Source: an uncultured Clostridia bacterium
GTDB lineage: Bacteria; Bacillota; Clostridia; Oscillospirales; Acutalibacteraceae
Direction: 5' to 3'
Length of the DNA: 6,175 bases
Assembly: GCA_946410005.1 (NCBI GenBank)
Contig: CAMJYS010000046.1
Coordinates: 1-6,175 of the forward strand
In this document: one piece after another, positions 1 through 5,785 of the stretch
Position numbering within the stretch: position 1 is the first letter of the stretch
How the letters are laid out: every line of letters starts with the position of its first letter
The notes under the pieces: model-generated
The model's input: only the letters and a program-made list of their open reading frames with translations
What the model was told of the DNA's origin: nothing
Databases searched by the model: none
Position numbers and translations under genes: made by a program

Positions 1-395
1 TCTCCAATATCTACAGGAATAACGGCTTTGGTTTTCTCGTTAATTGCATTTTCAAGCTTTTCGTAATCCATTTCAAAAGAGCCTTTTTTGACGTCAATCA
101 AAACAGGTTTTGCACCAACATGACATATAACGCTACATGAAGCGGTATACGTATATGCGCTTGTTATAACTTCATCTCCGGGTCCGATTCCTAATAATCT
201 TAAAGTCATTTCCAGACAAGCGGTTGCTGAGTTAAGTGCCACAGCCTTGTTTGTTTTACAATATTCCGCTATTTTTTGTTCAAACAACTTAGTTTTAGGG
301 CCGGTCGTTATCCAGCCTGATTTTAAAGCATCTACAACGCTATTGATATCCTCCTGTGATATATCCGGAGGTGAAAATTTTATATTATATCTCAT
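1..395 (-). CDS. DegT/DnrJ/EryC1/StrS-family PLP-dependent sugar aminotransferase (N-terminal part, cut by window edge)
   Basis: Translating the minus strand from ATG at 395 gives 131 open codons that run off the window start. The protein begins MRYNIKFSPPDIS and carries family hallmarks: SGWITTGPKT (residues 26-35), the NSATACLEM cofactor-phosphate loop (55-63), GIGPGDEVITSAYTYTAS (69-86), whose aromatic residues sit where the family stacks on PLP, and AKPVLIDV (95-102). The catalytic lysine lies in the missing C-terminal part. Family members transfer an amino group, usually from glutamate, to a keto-sugar nucleotide for surface glycan synthesis. AAGGAGA at 404-410 gives a well-placed ribosome binding site. 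The gene starts 15 nt after the upstream sugar transferase stops, so the two are almost certainly one operon, as in bacillosamine-type (PglC/PglE) loci. Family assignment is firm; the sugar substrate is unknown. Confidence 0.93.
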   Translation of the reverse strand, partial: MRYNIKFSPPDISQEDINSVVDALKSGWITTGPKTKLFEQKIAEYCKTNKAVALNSATACLEMTLRLLGIGPGDEVITSAYTYTASCSVICHVGAKPVLIDVKKGSFEMDYEKLENAINEKTKAVIPVDIG

Positions 396-410
396 TAAAA
401 AAATCTCCTT

Positions 411-1097
411 TTATTTTTTTATAACAGCCAAAACCGTTTGAAACATTATTTTTATATCTGACCAAAATCCAAAATTTTTTATATATTCTAAATTATATTT
501 CATTTTTTTAGGCAAAATTTCATTTACATAAGTTTCGTCATAATCTTCGCAATCTTTAAGCATTTCGGATTCGTTTTTAAATAATATACTTGCAGGTGAG
601 GTGACTCCGGCCGGCAAGAGCAATGTTGCAACCATTTCTTTGTTATATCTTGCAACATACTTTGGTGATTCCGGTCTTACACCTACGAATGATAATTCAC
701 CTTTTAATATGTTTATAAGCTGTAAAGTTTCATCAATTCTGTATTTTCTTAGCCATTTCCCGCATTTTGTAATTCTTGAATCGTTTTCGGTTGTAACGCT
801 TGCACCTTTTTGTTCGGCATTTTCGACCATAGTTCTGAATTTTAATATTTTAAAAACACGACCGTATCTTGTTATTCTGTTTTGTGAAAATATTGGATTT
901 CCGGGGGAATCAAGCATGATGATTAAATATATTATAAGCCAAAAAGGAAAAACAAATATTATCATAATCAAAGAAAATATAATATCAAACAACCTTTTTA
1001 TGAATAAGTCGAATTTTTTCTTTTTTATTATGTCGTAATATTCTTTTACTTCATCTGTTTCCATATAACATGGAAGATTATTCCATGATTCTAGCAT
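411..1097 (-). CDS. Bacterial sugar transferase (monotopic phosphoglycosyl transferase, PglC/WcaJ-type catalytic domain)
   Basis: 228 aa. This family transfers a sugar-1-phosphate from a nucleotide sugar to undecaprenyl phosphate at the cytoplasmic membrane face, the first membrane step of glycan assembly. Visible features: KRLFDII (34-40) leading into one hydrophobic segment (about 37-62) with a mid-helix Pro at 51 as in re-entrant monoPGT helices, QNR (72-74), KILKFRTM (83-90), and the catalytic Asp-Glu dyad D122-E123 in RIDETLQLINILKGELSFVG, then VRPESPKYV (140-148). Only the catalytic core is present; there are no N-terminal multispan helices as in WbaP/WcaJ. The residue before Pro51 is Phe rather than the usual small Ser, and DETLQ replaces the common DELPQ (PglC has DELLQ). 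The C-terminal part (ASILFKNES, then YVNEILPKK) matches the GVRPE subgroup. The start is ATG 1097 with AAAGGTGG six bases upstream; Met12 is an alternative without such a site. Sugar specificity is unknown. Confidence 0.93.
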   Translation of the reverse strand: MLESWNNLPCYMETDEVKEYYDIIKKKKFDLFIKRLFDIIFSLIMIIFVFPFWLIIYLIIMLDSPGNPIFSQNRITRYGRVFKILKFRTMVENAEQKGASVTTENDSRITKCGKWLRKYRIDETLQLINILKGELSFVGVRPESPKYVARYNKEMVATLLLPAGVTSPASILFKNESEMLKDCEDYDETYVNEILPKKMKYNLEYIKNFGFWSDIKIMFQTVLAVIKK

Positions 1098-1103
1098 AAA
1101 ATA

Positions 1104-1174
1104 CCACCTTTAAAAAAGATTTTTTTAAAAAATATAACATACATATTATAATTTTAACTTTTTGAAATAGTATT
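1104..1174 (-). promoter_or_regulatory. Leader of the glycan operon: candidate sigma-A promoter plus ribosome binding site
   Basis: On the minus strand TTGAAA (1174-1179) and TAAAAT (1151-1156) are separated by 17 bases, a good match to a housekeeping promoter, which predicts transcription from about 1144. The ribosome binding site AAAGGTGG lies at 1104-1111, six bases before the sugar transferase ATG. The region is very AT-rich, so a chance -10-like match is possible; a nearby TATAAT (1145-1150) lacks a convincing -35. The -35 itself extends to base 1179, just beyond the listed span. Confidence 0.45.
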
Positions 1175-1197
1175 TTCAATAGTCAAGCGAATATTTA

Positions 1198-1226
1198 TTA
1201 ATATTTTTGAGAACAATATTTAAAAT
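1198..1226 (+). promoter_or_regulatory. Candidate promoter for the DUF421-DUF4363 operon
   Basis: TTAATA (1198-1203) and TAAAAT (1221-1226) are spaced by 17 bases, which would start transcription near 1233, about 30 bases before the ATG at 1264. An alternative is TTGAGA (1207-1212) with TACATT (1229-1234) at 16-base spacing, starting near 1241. Both fall in very AT-rich sequence and neither is strong. The divergent layout does require a plus-strand promoter somewhere in 1112-1250. Confidence 0.35.
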
Positions 1227-1248
1227 GATACATTAATAGTTTATGTTT

Positions 1249-1255
1249 AGAGGTG
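1249..1255 (+). promoter_or_regulatory. Ribosome binding site that selects ATG 1264 for the DUF421 gene
   Basis: AGAGGTG lies eight bases before ATG 1264. The in-frame ATG at 1243 has no such site and lies upstream of this one, so the seven codons between the two ATGs are probably untranslated leader. Confidence 0.7.
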
Positions 1256-1263
1256 TAGAAAAA

Positions 1264-1941
1264 ATGGCGGTAGCTCTAGTTAGAACACTGATACTTTATA
1301 TTATAATAATTTTTTCAATTAAAATGATGGGGAAAAGGCAAATCAGTGATTTACAGACTTCTGAGCTTGTAATAACCATTATGATTTCTAATATAGCAGC
1401 AATACCTATGGAAAATACTTCTCAACCTCTTTTGGGAAGTTTAATACCCATATCTGTACTTGTTTGTTCCGAAATATTTGTTTCATTTTTTATGTTAAAA
1501 AGCCCAAAATTCCGCAAATTAATTTGCGGAAAACCTGTGGTTGTTATAAGTGAGGGTAAAATAAAACAAGATGCATTGAAATTTTTGCGTTTAAGCGTAG
1601 AAGATTTATTTGAGCAACTTAGGCAAATGGATGTTTTTTGTTTGGATGACGTTTGGTATGCCGTAATGGAAACCAACGGAACTATGAGTGTTTTAAAAAA
1701 ATCTTCAAGTCAACCTCCTTGTGCGGAAGATTTGAAAATAGCTGTTCCTGAAGAAGAAATCGATACCGTAATAGTCAGTGACGGAAATGTTTCGAATTTA
1801 GCTTTAAAAGCTTGCGGTCTTGATAGAATATGGCTAAACAAAAAGTTAAAAGAAGAAAAAATCGAATTAAATGACGTTTTCGTAATGACAGCTACCAAAA
1901 GTAAGAAGTTTAATATAATCAAAAAGGAGATTCATTCATGA
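1264..1941 (+). CDS. DUF421 / YetF-family membrane protein
   Basis: 225 aa from ATG 1264. The N-terminal third is hydrophobic with three likely membrane helices (about 5-20, 33-50, 56-77), followed by a soluble cytoplasmic domain. Family signatures: MGKRQISDLQTSELV (22-36), IAAIPMEN (44-51), GKPVVVISEGKI (89-100), RLSVEDLFEQLRQ (109-121) and WYAVMETNGTMSVL (131-144). This is the layout of YetF/YdfS/YkjA/YcaP proteins. Their biochemical role is not settled; some Bacillus members (YetF, 2Duf) act at the spore inner membrane, but nothing here shows sporulation control. The stop overlaps the next ATG as ATGA, so the downstream DUF4363 protein is probably made by coupled translation and may work with it. 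An earlier in-frame ATG at 1243 is disfavoured by ribosome binding site position and by where family members start. Family call is strong; function is open. Confidence 0.92.
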   Translation: MAVALVRTLILYIIIIFSIKMMGKRQISDLQTSELVITIMISNIAAIPMENTSQPLLGSLIPISVLVCSEIFVSFFMLKSPKFRKLICGKPVVVISEGKIKQDALKFLRLSVEDLFEQLRQMDVFCLDDVWYAVMETNGTMSVLKKSSSQPPCAEDLKIAVPEEEIDTVIVSDGNVSNLALKACGLDRIWLNKKLKEEKIELNDVFVMTATKSKKFNIIKKEIHS

Positions 1942-2327
1942 AAAAAGTAATTTGGGCGATAGTACTTTTAATAGCACCGGTGGCTGTTTGCGCATTAAGC
2001 TTGTTTTATGTTATGAAAGTTTCAAATGAATCAAGAGAATACGTAGAAATTTTGCAAAATTCAGTAAAAAATTCCGAATTTAAAAAAGCTAAAATCGAAG
2101 TAGATAATTTTGAAAATTATTGGAAAAATCAATATGAGCTTTTGTCAATAATAATAAATCATAATATTATACAAGAGATAGATGAATCAGTTTCTTTGTT
2201 AAAAGCGTCTGTTAAAGATATTTCAGAAGACGAGAAAGTTGATTTTGAATTGGAATCCGCCAGAGCAATTTTAAGAATAAAAAATCTTTACGACATGGAG
2301 CTTCCGTCGGTGTATAATATTTTTTAA
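1938..2327 (+). CDS. DUF4363-like small membrane-anchored protein
   Basis: 129 aa. A short basic start (MKK) leads into one hydrophobic segment (about 5-25), predicted as an uncleaved membrane anchor. About 100 residues follow, mostly charged and probably helical, placed outside the membrane by the positive-inside rule. Conserved-looking points are W62 in ENYWKNQ, INHNII with H75 (73-78), and the C-terminal SVYNIF. This size, layout and NIF end match DUF4363 proteins, which often follow DUF421 genes in Clostridia. The ATG overlaps the upstream stop (ATGA), and AAAAGGAGA at 1922-1930 lies inside the upstream gene seven bases before the start, so the two form a tight operon. No catalytic motif is visible. 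A partner or regulator of the DUF421 protein is an inference from gene position only. Confidence 0.75.
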   Translation: MKKVIWAIVLLIAPVAVCALSLFYVMKVSNESREYVEILQNSVKNSEFKKAKIEVDNFENYWKNQYELLSIIINHNIIQEIDESVSLLKASVKDISEDEKVDFELESARAILRIKNLYDMELPSVYNIF

Positions 2328-2366
2328 AAATATAAAATCCACCGACTGTATTTTTGCAGTCAGCGG
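2326..2366 (-). terminator. Intrinsic terminator of the AAA+ gene (works best on the minus strand)
   Basis: The arms at 2339-2348 and 2357-2366 surround an 8-base loop. Read as minus-strand RNA, CCGCUGACUG pairs with CAGUCGGUGG over all ten positions, two of them G-U wobbles, and is followed by a U-rich tract (ATTTTATATTTTT, 2338 down to 2326). It begins nine bases after the AAA+ stop. On the plus strand both wobbles become A-C mismatches, leaving five clean pairs next to the loop, although a T-rich stretch (2370-2385) follows; it may therefore also terminate the DUF4363 transcript, less efficiently. Confidence 0.75.
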
Positions 2367-2375
2367 AAATTTATT

Positions 2376-3467
2376 TTATTTTTTCATTATTTCGCACTCT
2401 CCATTATCGTACGTAACATTTACATCATATCTGTTTTTGCAGTATGATTCTGAAATTCCGGCTTCTCTTCTATATTTATACAACTCTAAATATATTTTTT
2501 TCGTAAATATGCCTACATTTCTCGCTCCGCCTGTTTTCATATTTGACAATTCTGCAGCCATATTATCTAAGGAATTATTGTTGAAATCAACAAATAAATT
2601 ATATTTTTTGGAATAGTATTCTTTTATAGGTTTGAAATGACTTATTAAAATTTCTTTATAAATGTCTTTCGAGAAATTCTCAAAATATACATTGGTAATA
2701 CGGTTAAGGAAGGCTTGTTTGAAATTAACGGTTTCAAGAGAATCACTATCATCAGTTTTTAATTTATCTATTTTTAATTTGATGCTTTCTTTAGAAGCAT
2801 TAGACGTAAGTATGAATATAGTTTTACTGCAATCTATACTTGTATCTTTGCCGATTCTTAAGCGACCTGTATCAGCAATGTCCCAAAGCATAGCTTGTAA
2901 AGAATCATCTCTAAGCATAAATTTATCAAATTCGTCTATAACAACAACTATTTCAGGATTATAAATAAGCTGAGACGCATATGATGTATTACATTTAACG
3001 TCAGTGTCAAACACAGATTTTTCAGTATAATTTCCAAAAAGTTGTTCGGCACAACTTCTTTTATCAGTAGTGTCTATGTCAGAATAGCTTATCCTTATAG
3101 CAGAATTTTTTGAAAGTTTATTGGCTAAAATATCTGCAGTCATAGATTTACCCGTTCCAGACACACCCGCCATATGTATAACAAGACCGCCTGATGTTTT
3201 ATCTATCTCATTTTTTTTAGATTCACTCCAACCACATATAGAATCTATTACGGTATTTATAGCAAGGTCTTGACCTTTTACACTTGAAAGCGATTTTTTT
3301 AAGTCATCGTACAAATTGGATTTTAAATTCAATTTCTGATACGAAGCACTAGACCATTCATTAAATTTTTGCATATATGAGGGAATAGATTGCAGAATAA
3401 CAGGAATAAGTTGTGCTATTGACATTGCTGTATACATAAGTATATACATAACTAATAAATCAGCCAT
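2376..3467 (-). CDS. Membrane-anchored AAA+ ATPase, ClpB/torsin-like (Clp-type fold, single ring)
   Basis: 363 aa. Residues 4-28 form a hydrophobic segment without positive charges, followed by K34, which predicts one anchor with the ATPase in the cytoplasm. The AAA+ core has Walker A GVSGTGKS (101-108), Walker B IVVVIDE (173-179), an ADTGRLRIG stretch (198-206) as in Clp proteins, sensor 1 LTSNA (220-224), an arginine finger FLNRI with R256, and a sensor-2-like GGARN with R316. All nucleotide-handling residues look intact, so it should hydrolyse ATP. The aromatic-glycine pore loop (GYVG) expected between Walker A and B in ClpB unfoldases is not evident, and there is no N domain or second ATPase ring; torsins share some of these traits. 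The start ATG has AAAGGAGAT 9-11 bases upstream. The gene has its own promoter and terminator, so it is a separate unit from the PTS genes. Substrate and role are unknown. Confidence 0.85.
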   Translation of the reverse strand: MADLLVMYILMYTAMSIAQLIPVILQSIPSYMQKFNEWSSASYQKLNLKSNLYDDLKKSLSSVKGQDLAINTVIDSICGWSESKKNEIDKTSGGLVIHMAGVSGTGKSMTADILANKLSKNSAIRISYSDIDTTDKRSCAEQLFGNYTEKSVFDTDVKCNTSYASQLIYNPEIVVVIDEFDKFMLRDDSLQAMLWDIADTGRLRIGKDTSIDCSKTIFILTSNASKESIKLKIDKLKTDDSDSLETVNFKQAFLNRITNVYFENFSKDIYKEILISHFKPIKEYYSKKYNLFVDFNNNSLDNMAAELSNMKTGGARNVGIFTKKIYLELYKYRREAGISESYCKNRYDVNVTYDNGECEIMKK

Positions 3468-3511
3468 TATGTGTACATCTCCTTTATACTTTGAATTATT
3501 TTAACAATAAT

Positions 3512-3540
3512 ATTATACCATATTATAACACAAAAGTAAA
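3512..3540 (-). promoter_or_regulatory. Extended -10 promoter of the AAA+ gene
   Basis: On the minus strand TTTACT (3535-3540), a 17-base spacer and a perfect TATAAT (3512-3517) preceded by TGG form an extended -10 promoter. Transcription would start near 3505, giving a leader of about 38 bases that contains AAAGGAGAT (3477-3485). It lies between the PTS operon terminator and the AAA+ start, which is where an independent promoter is needed. Confidence 0.7.
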
Positions 3541-3552
3541 TATTATTCAGAG

Positions 3553-3592
3553 AAAAAATATATGCAATTTGAATAGTTTCAAATTGCATATA
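3553..3592 (-). terminator. Intrinsic terminator closing the PTS operon
   Basis: TATATGCAATTTGAA (3559-3573) and its exact reverse complement (3578-3592) make a perfect 15-bp stem with a four-base loop, TAGT. On the minus strand it begins eight bases after the ptsG stop codon and runs directly into six T (3558-3553). This is a textbook rho-independent arrangement apart from the AT-rich stem. The plus strand has no comparable T run after the hairpin, which supports minus-strand use. Confidence 0.85.
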
Positions 3593-3600
3593 AACATATA

Positions 3601-5199
3601 TTACACTTTTATTTGTTCCATGTACTCTTCGAGTTCGGCTTTTATTATTGTCACTCTCGGACCGAATATGATTTGAATACCTTTGCCTTTTTTTATAATT
3701 CCGGCACATCCGCTTTGTTTTAATAAATCTTCATTTACTTTTTCCGATTCTTTTACATTTATACGAAGTCTTGTTGCACAACATTCAACATTATCTATAT
3801 TTTCAATTCCGCCTAGACCGTCAATCAAAATTTCAGATATATTATCTTTTTTTGTTGCTTCAAAATCTTTTTTTGTATACAGTTTGGATTCAAGTTCGTC
3901 TTCTTCTCTGCCGGGAGTTATCAAGTTGAATTTTTTAATTGCAAATTTAAATACAAAATAGTAAATAATCGCATACGCTATACCGATCGGGATTATATAC
4001 AACCAATTTGTTTTTGCGTTTCCTTGTAAAATTCCGAACAACAATAAGTCTATGAATCCGCCTGAAAATGTCATTCCGATCGTAATATTTAAAATGTGCA
4101 TCAGCATAAAAGATATACCGGCAAAAACGCAATGAACCGCATGTAATAACGGAGCTACGAACAAAAATGTAAATTCAAGCGGTTCGGTTATTCCCGTTAA
4201 AACGGATGTTAACGCTGCTGACAGCAGTAATCCGCTTACAGCTTCTTTTTTTGATTTTTTTGCGGTTTTATACATAGCGTAAGCTGCTCCGGGAAGGCCG
4301 AAAATCATAAACGGGAATTTTCCGGTCATAAATCTTGTTGCGTCTACGCTGAATTTTGTGATGTTGGGCGATGCCAGTTCGGCAAAGAATATATTTTGTG
4401 CGCCCGTTATATAATATCCGTCTACAATCGCCGTTCCGCCAAGACCTGTATACCAAAACGGAGTATAGAAAACATGATGAAGTCCAAAAGGTATCAAAGC
4501 TCTTTCAATCAATCCGTAAACAAAAGTTCCTGCATATTTAGAAGCAACCACTAAATTTCCGAGTGTATACATTCCGCTTTGAACATATGGCCAAATGAAG
4601 AACATGAGCGTTCCTACTAAAATATAAGCAACAGAAGAAATTATGGGTATAAATCTTACTCCACCGAAAAAAGATATAGCATTAGGTAGCTTGATTTTAT
4701 AAAATTTATTATGAAGATACGCTACTCCCATTCCTACTATAATTCCGCCGAATACACCCATCTGTAAAGATTTTATTCCGCAAACCGAATCAATTGTTCC
4801 CTCAAGCATTGCTCCGGGCTCAAGCTTACCGGTAAGCTCCAACAAAGAATGAATTGTTTCGTGCATAACGAAAAAAGCTATAGCGGAAGACAAAACGGCC
4901 GCACCTTTTTCTTTGTTTGCCATTCCCAAAGCAATTCCCATCGCAAAAATGATTGGCAAATTCGAGAATATAATGCTTCCCGTGTTTGACATGATTGACA
5001 AAACAAAATTTAAAAAAGTTCCTTCTCCCAAAATCCACTCTAGGTTATATGATTTTATCATATGAGGATTTGAAAACGACGCACCTATTCCGAGAAGCAA
5101 TCCCGCAACAGGCAATAAGGCTATCGGAAACATGAACGATTGTCCGATTCGTTGAAGAAATTTAAAAGCAGACAACTCTTTCTTCAAATTAAACACCAC
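3601..5199 (-). CDS. ptsG: PTS glucose-family permease, EIICB (IIC membrane domain plus C-terminal IIB)
   Basis: 532 aa. It imports a hexose while phosphorylating it. The IIC domain (about 12-425) is multispan and closely resembles E. coli PtsG: LQRIGQSFMFPIALLPVAGLLLG (15-37) aligns with its N-terminus, GLHH (239-242) carries the sugar-site histidines, and GITEPLEF (336-343) carries the conserved Glu339. A charged linker beginning at TPGREED (428-434) leads to IIB (about 455-528), with the phosphorylated cysteine C474 in ECCATRLR (472-479); C473 beside it is an extra cysteine. There is no fused IIA; that is the separate gene just upstream. The organisation is IIC-IIB, as in E. coli PtsG. Glucose is the likely substrate, but N-acetylglucosamine or maltose members of the same family cannot be excluded. 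The start is uncertain: two tandem GTG codons (5199, 5196) or a TTG at 5187, none with a canonical ribosome binding site. Confidence 0.92.
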   Translation of the reverse strand: MVFNLKKELSAFKFLQRIGQSFMFPIALLPVAGLLLGIGASFSNPHMIKSYNLEWILGEGTFLNFVLSIMSNTGSIIFSNLPIIFAMGIALGMANKEKGAAVLSSAIAFFVMHETIHSLLELTGKLEPGAMLEGTIDSVCGIKSLQMGVFGGIIVGMGVAYLHNKFYKIKLPNAISFFGGVRFIPIISSVAYILVGTLMFFIWPYVQSGMYTLGNLVVASKYAGTFVYGLIERALIPFGLHHVFYTPFWYTGLGGTAIVDGYYITGAQNIFFAELASPNITKFSVDATRFMTGKFPFMIFGLPGAAYAMYKTAKKSKKEAVSGLLLSAALTSVLTGITEPLEFTFLFVAPLLHAVHCVFAGISFMLMHILNITIGMTFSGGFIDLLLFGILQGNAKTNWLYIIPIGIAYAIIYYFVFKFAIKKFNLITPGREEDELESKLYTKKDFEATKKDNISEILIDGLGGIENIDNVECCATRLRINVKESEKVNEDLLKQSGCAGIIKKGKGIQIIFGPRVTIIKAELEEYMEQIKV

Positions 5200-5202
5200 T
5201 TT
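5196..5202 (-). promoter_or_regulatory. Weak ribosome binding site bearing on the ptsG start
   Basis: AAAGTGG (minus strand) overlaps the two GTG codons at 5199 and 5196 and lies eight bases before TTG 5187. If this is the true site, translation begins at TTG 5187 with the residues KKELSAFKFLQ. If GTG 5199 is used, only a poor AGAAAG-like match lies close upstream. Either choice keeps the whole conserved domain. Confidence 0.35.
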
Positions 5203-5222
5203 CTAAAAATAATAGTAAACAA

Positions 5223-5251
5223 ATTATATCAAAAAATAATCTGTGATATAA
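5223..5251 (-). promoter_or_regulatory. Possible internal promoter/operator between the IIA and ptsG genes
   Basis: On the minus strand TATAAT (5223-5228) lies 17 bases from a weak -35 TTATAT (5246-5251), placing a start near 5216. An 8-bp inverted repeat, TTATATCA with TGATATAA (5224-5231 and 5244-5251), covers both promoter elements, as an operator would. No T run or strong stem suggests a terminator here. The sequence is so AT-rich that chance is a serious alternative. Confidence 0.25.
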
Positions 5252-5261
5252 GTGAATAAAT

Positions 5262-5765
5262 TTATTTCATTCTAAAAGTTATAACCTCATCTTCTCCGGC
5301 CTTTACATTTCCGGTTACAGTATTAAATTCCGCAAGCTTAGACATATTGGTTATAATCATAATTACGTGAGTTTGCAGACCGGCATTACTTATTAAATTA
5401 AAATCAGCTTTTGCGATTTTTTTACCCACATGAACTTTTTGACCTACTTTTACATATGATTTGAAGCCTTTTCCCTTTAGCGTTACTGTGTCTACTCCGA
5501 TATGAATTAACACATCTAAGCCATTTTTACCTTTTATGCAAAAAGCGTGGTTTGTTTCGGCGACCTGTACGACTTCGCCTTCCATAGGAGAAAAAATTAT
5601 GTTTTCTGAGGGGATAACAGCTACTCCGTCGCCCAGTATTCTTTCGGAAAACACTTCGTCGGAAATTTCAGTTATTGAAGCCGCTTTACCTGTTACAGGA
5701 GTAATCAAATGATTGTCGTGATTCACTTCTTTTTTGGATATAAATTTTTTTAAAAAATTAAACAT
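5262..5765 (-). CDS. crr: PTS glucose-type EIIA domain protein (IIA-Glc, Crr-like)
   Basis: 167 aa, about the length of E. coli Crr (169). It is a soluble phosphocarrier that takes phosphate from phospho-HPr and gives it to the IIB cysteine of the permease encoded next door. Landmarks: ITPVTGKA (21-28), FSPMEGEVVQVAETNHAF (58-75) with the supporting histidine H73, and the phosphorylated histidine H88 in VLIHIGVDTVTLKGKGF (85-101). The end is IIA-typical, with AGEDEVITF (156-164). Both active histidines are intact. The start ATG has GGAG (5775-5778) nine bases upstream. It lies 20 bases after the ptsI stop and 62 bases before ptsG, in one direction, so co-transcription is likely. In Firmicutes the catabolite signal usually runs through HPr and CcpA rather than through IIA-Glc, so an enteric-type regulatory role should not be assumed. 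Confidence 0.95.
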   Translation of the reverse strand: MFNFLKKFISKKEVNHDNHLITPVTGKAASITEISDEVFSERILGDGVAVIPSENIIFSPMEGEVVQVAETNHAFCIKGKNGLDVLIHIGVDTVTLKGKGFKSYVKVGQKVHVGKKIAKADFNLISNAGLQTHVIMIITNMSKLAEFNTVTGNVKAGEDEVITFRMK

Positions 5766-5785
5766 GTTAAATATCTCCGCTCTAA

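Noticed and set aside
601..1038. Plus-strand open frame of 145 codons opposite the sugar transferase
   Set aside because: It is antisense to a gene with clear family motifs, has no ribosome binding site and no recognisable protein features.
1161..1179. Inverted repeat TTGAAA / TTTCAA in the divergent region, resembling the core of the hairpin at 3568-3583
   Set aside because: The match is short and AT-rich, the repeat has only six pairs, and it coincides with a -35-like hexamer. Two copies of such a simple motif could be chance, so no shared regulator is claimed.
1243..1263. Upstream ATG adding seven residues to the DUF421 protein
   Set aside because: The good ribosome binding site lies downstream of this ATG and serves ATG 1264, which also matches where family members begin.
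3467..3709. Minus-strand open frame of 80 codons overlapping the ptsG 3' end and the AAA+ promoter
   Set aside because: It overlaps the conserved IIB domain in another frame, crosses the PTS terminator and the AAA+ promoter, and has a low-complexity sequence with no motif.
4268..5038. Short arginine- and lysine-rich open frames within ptsG on the same strand
   Set aside because: They are out-of-frame shadows of the permease with no independent start signals or motifs.
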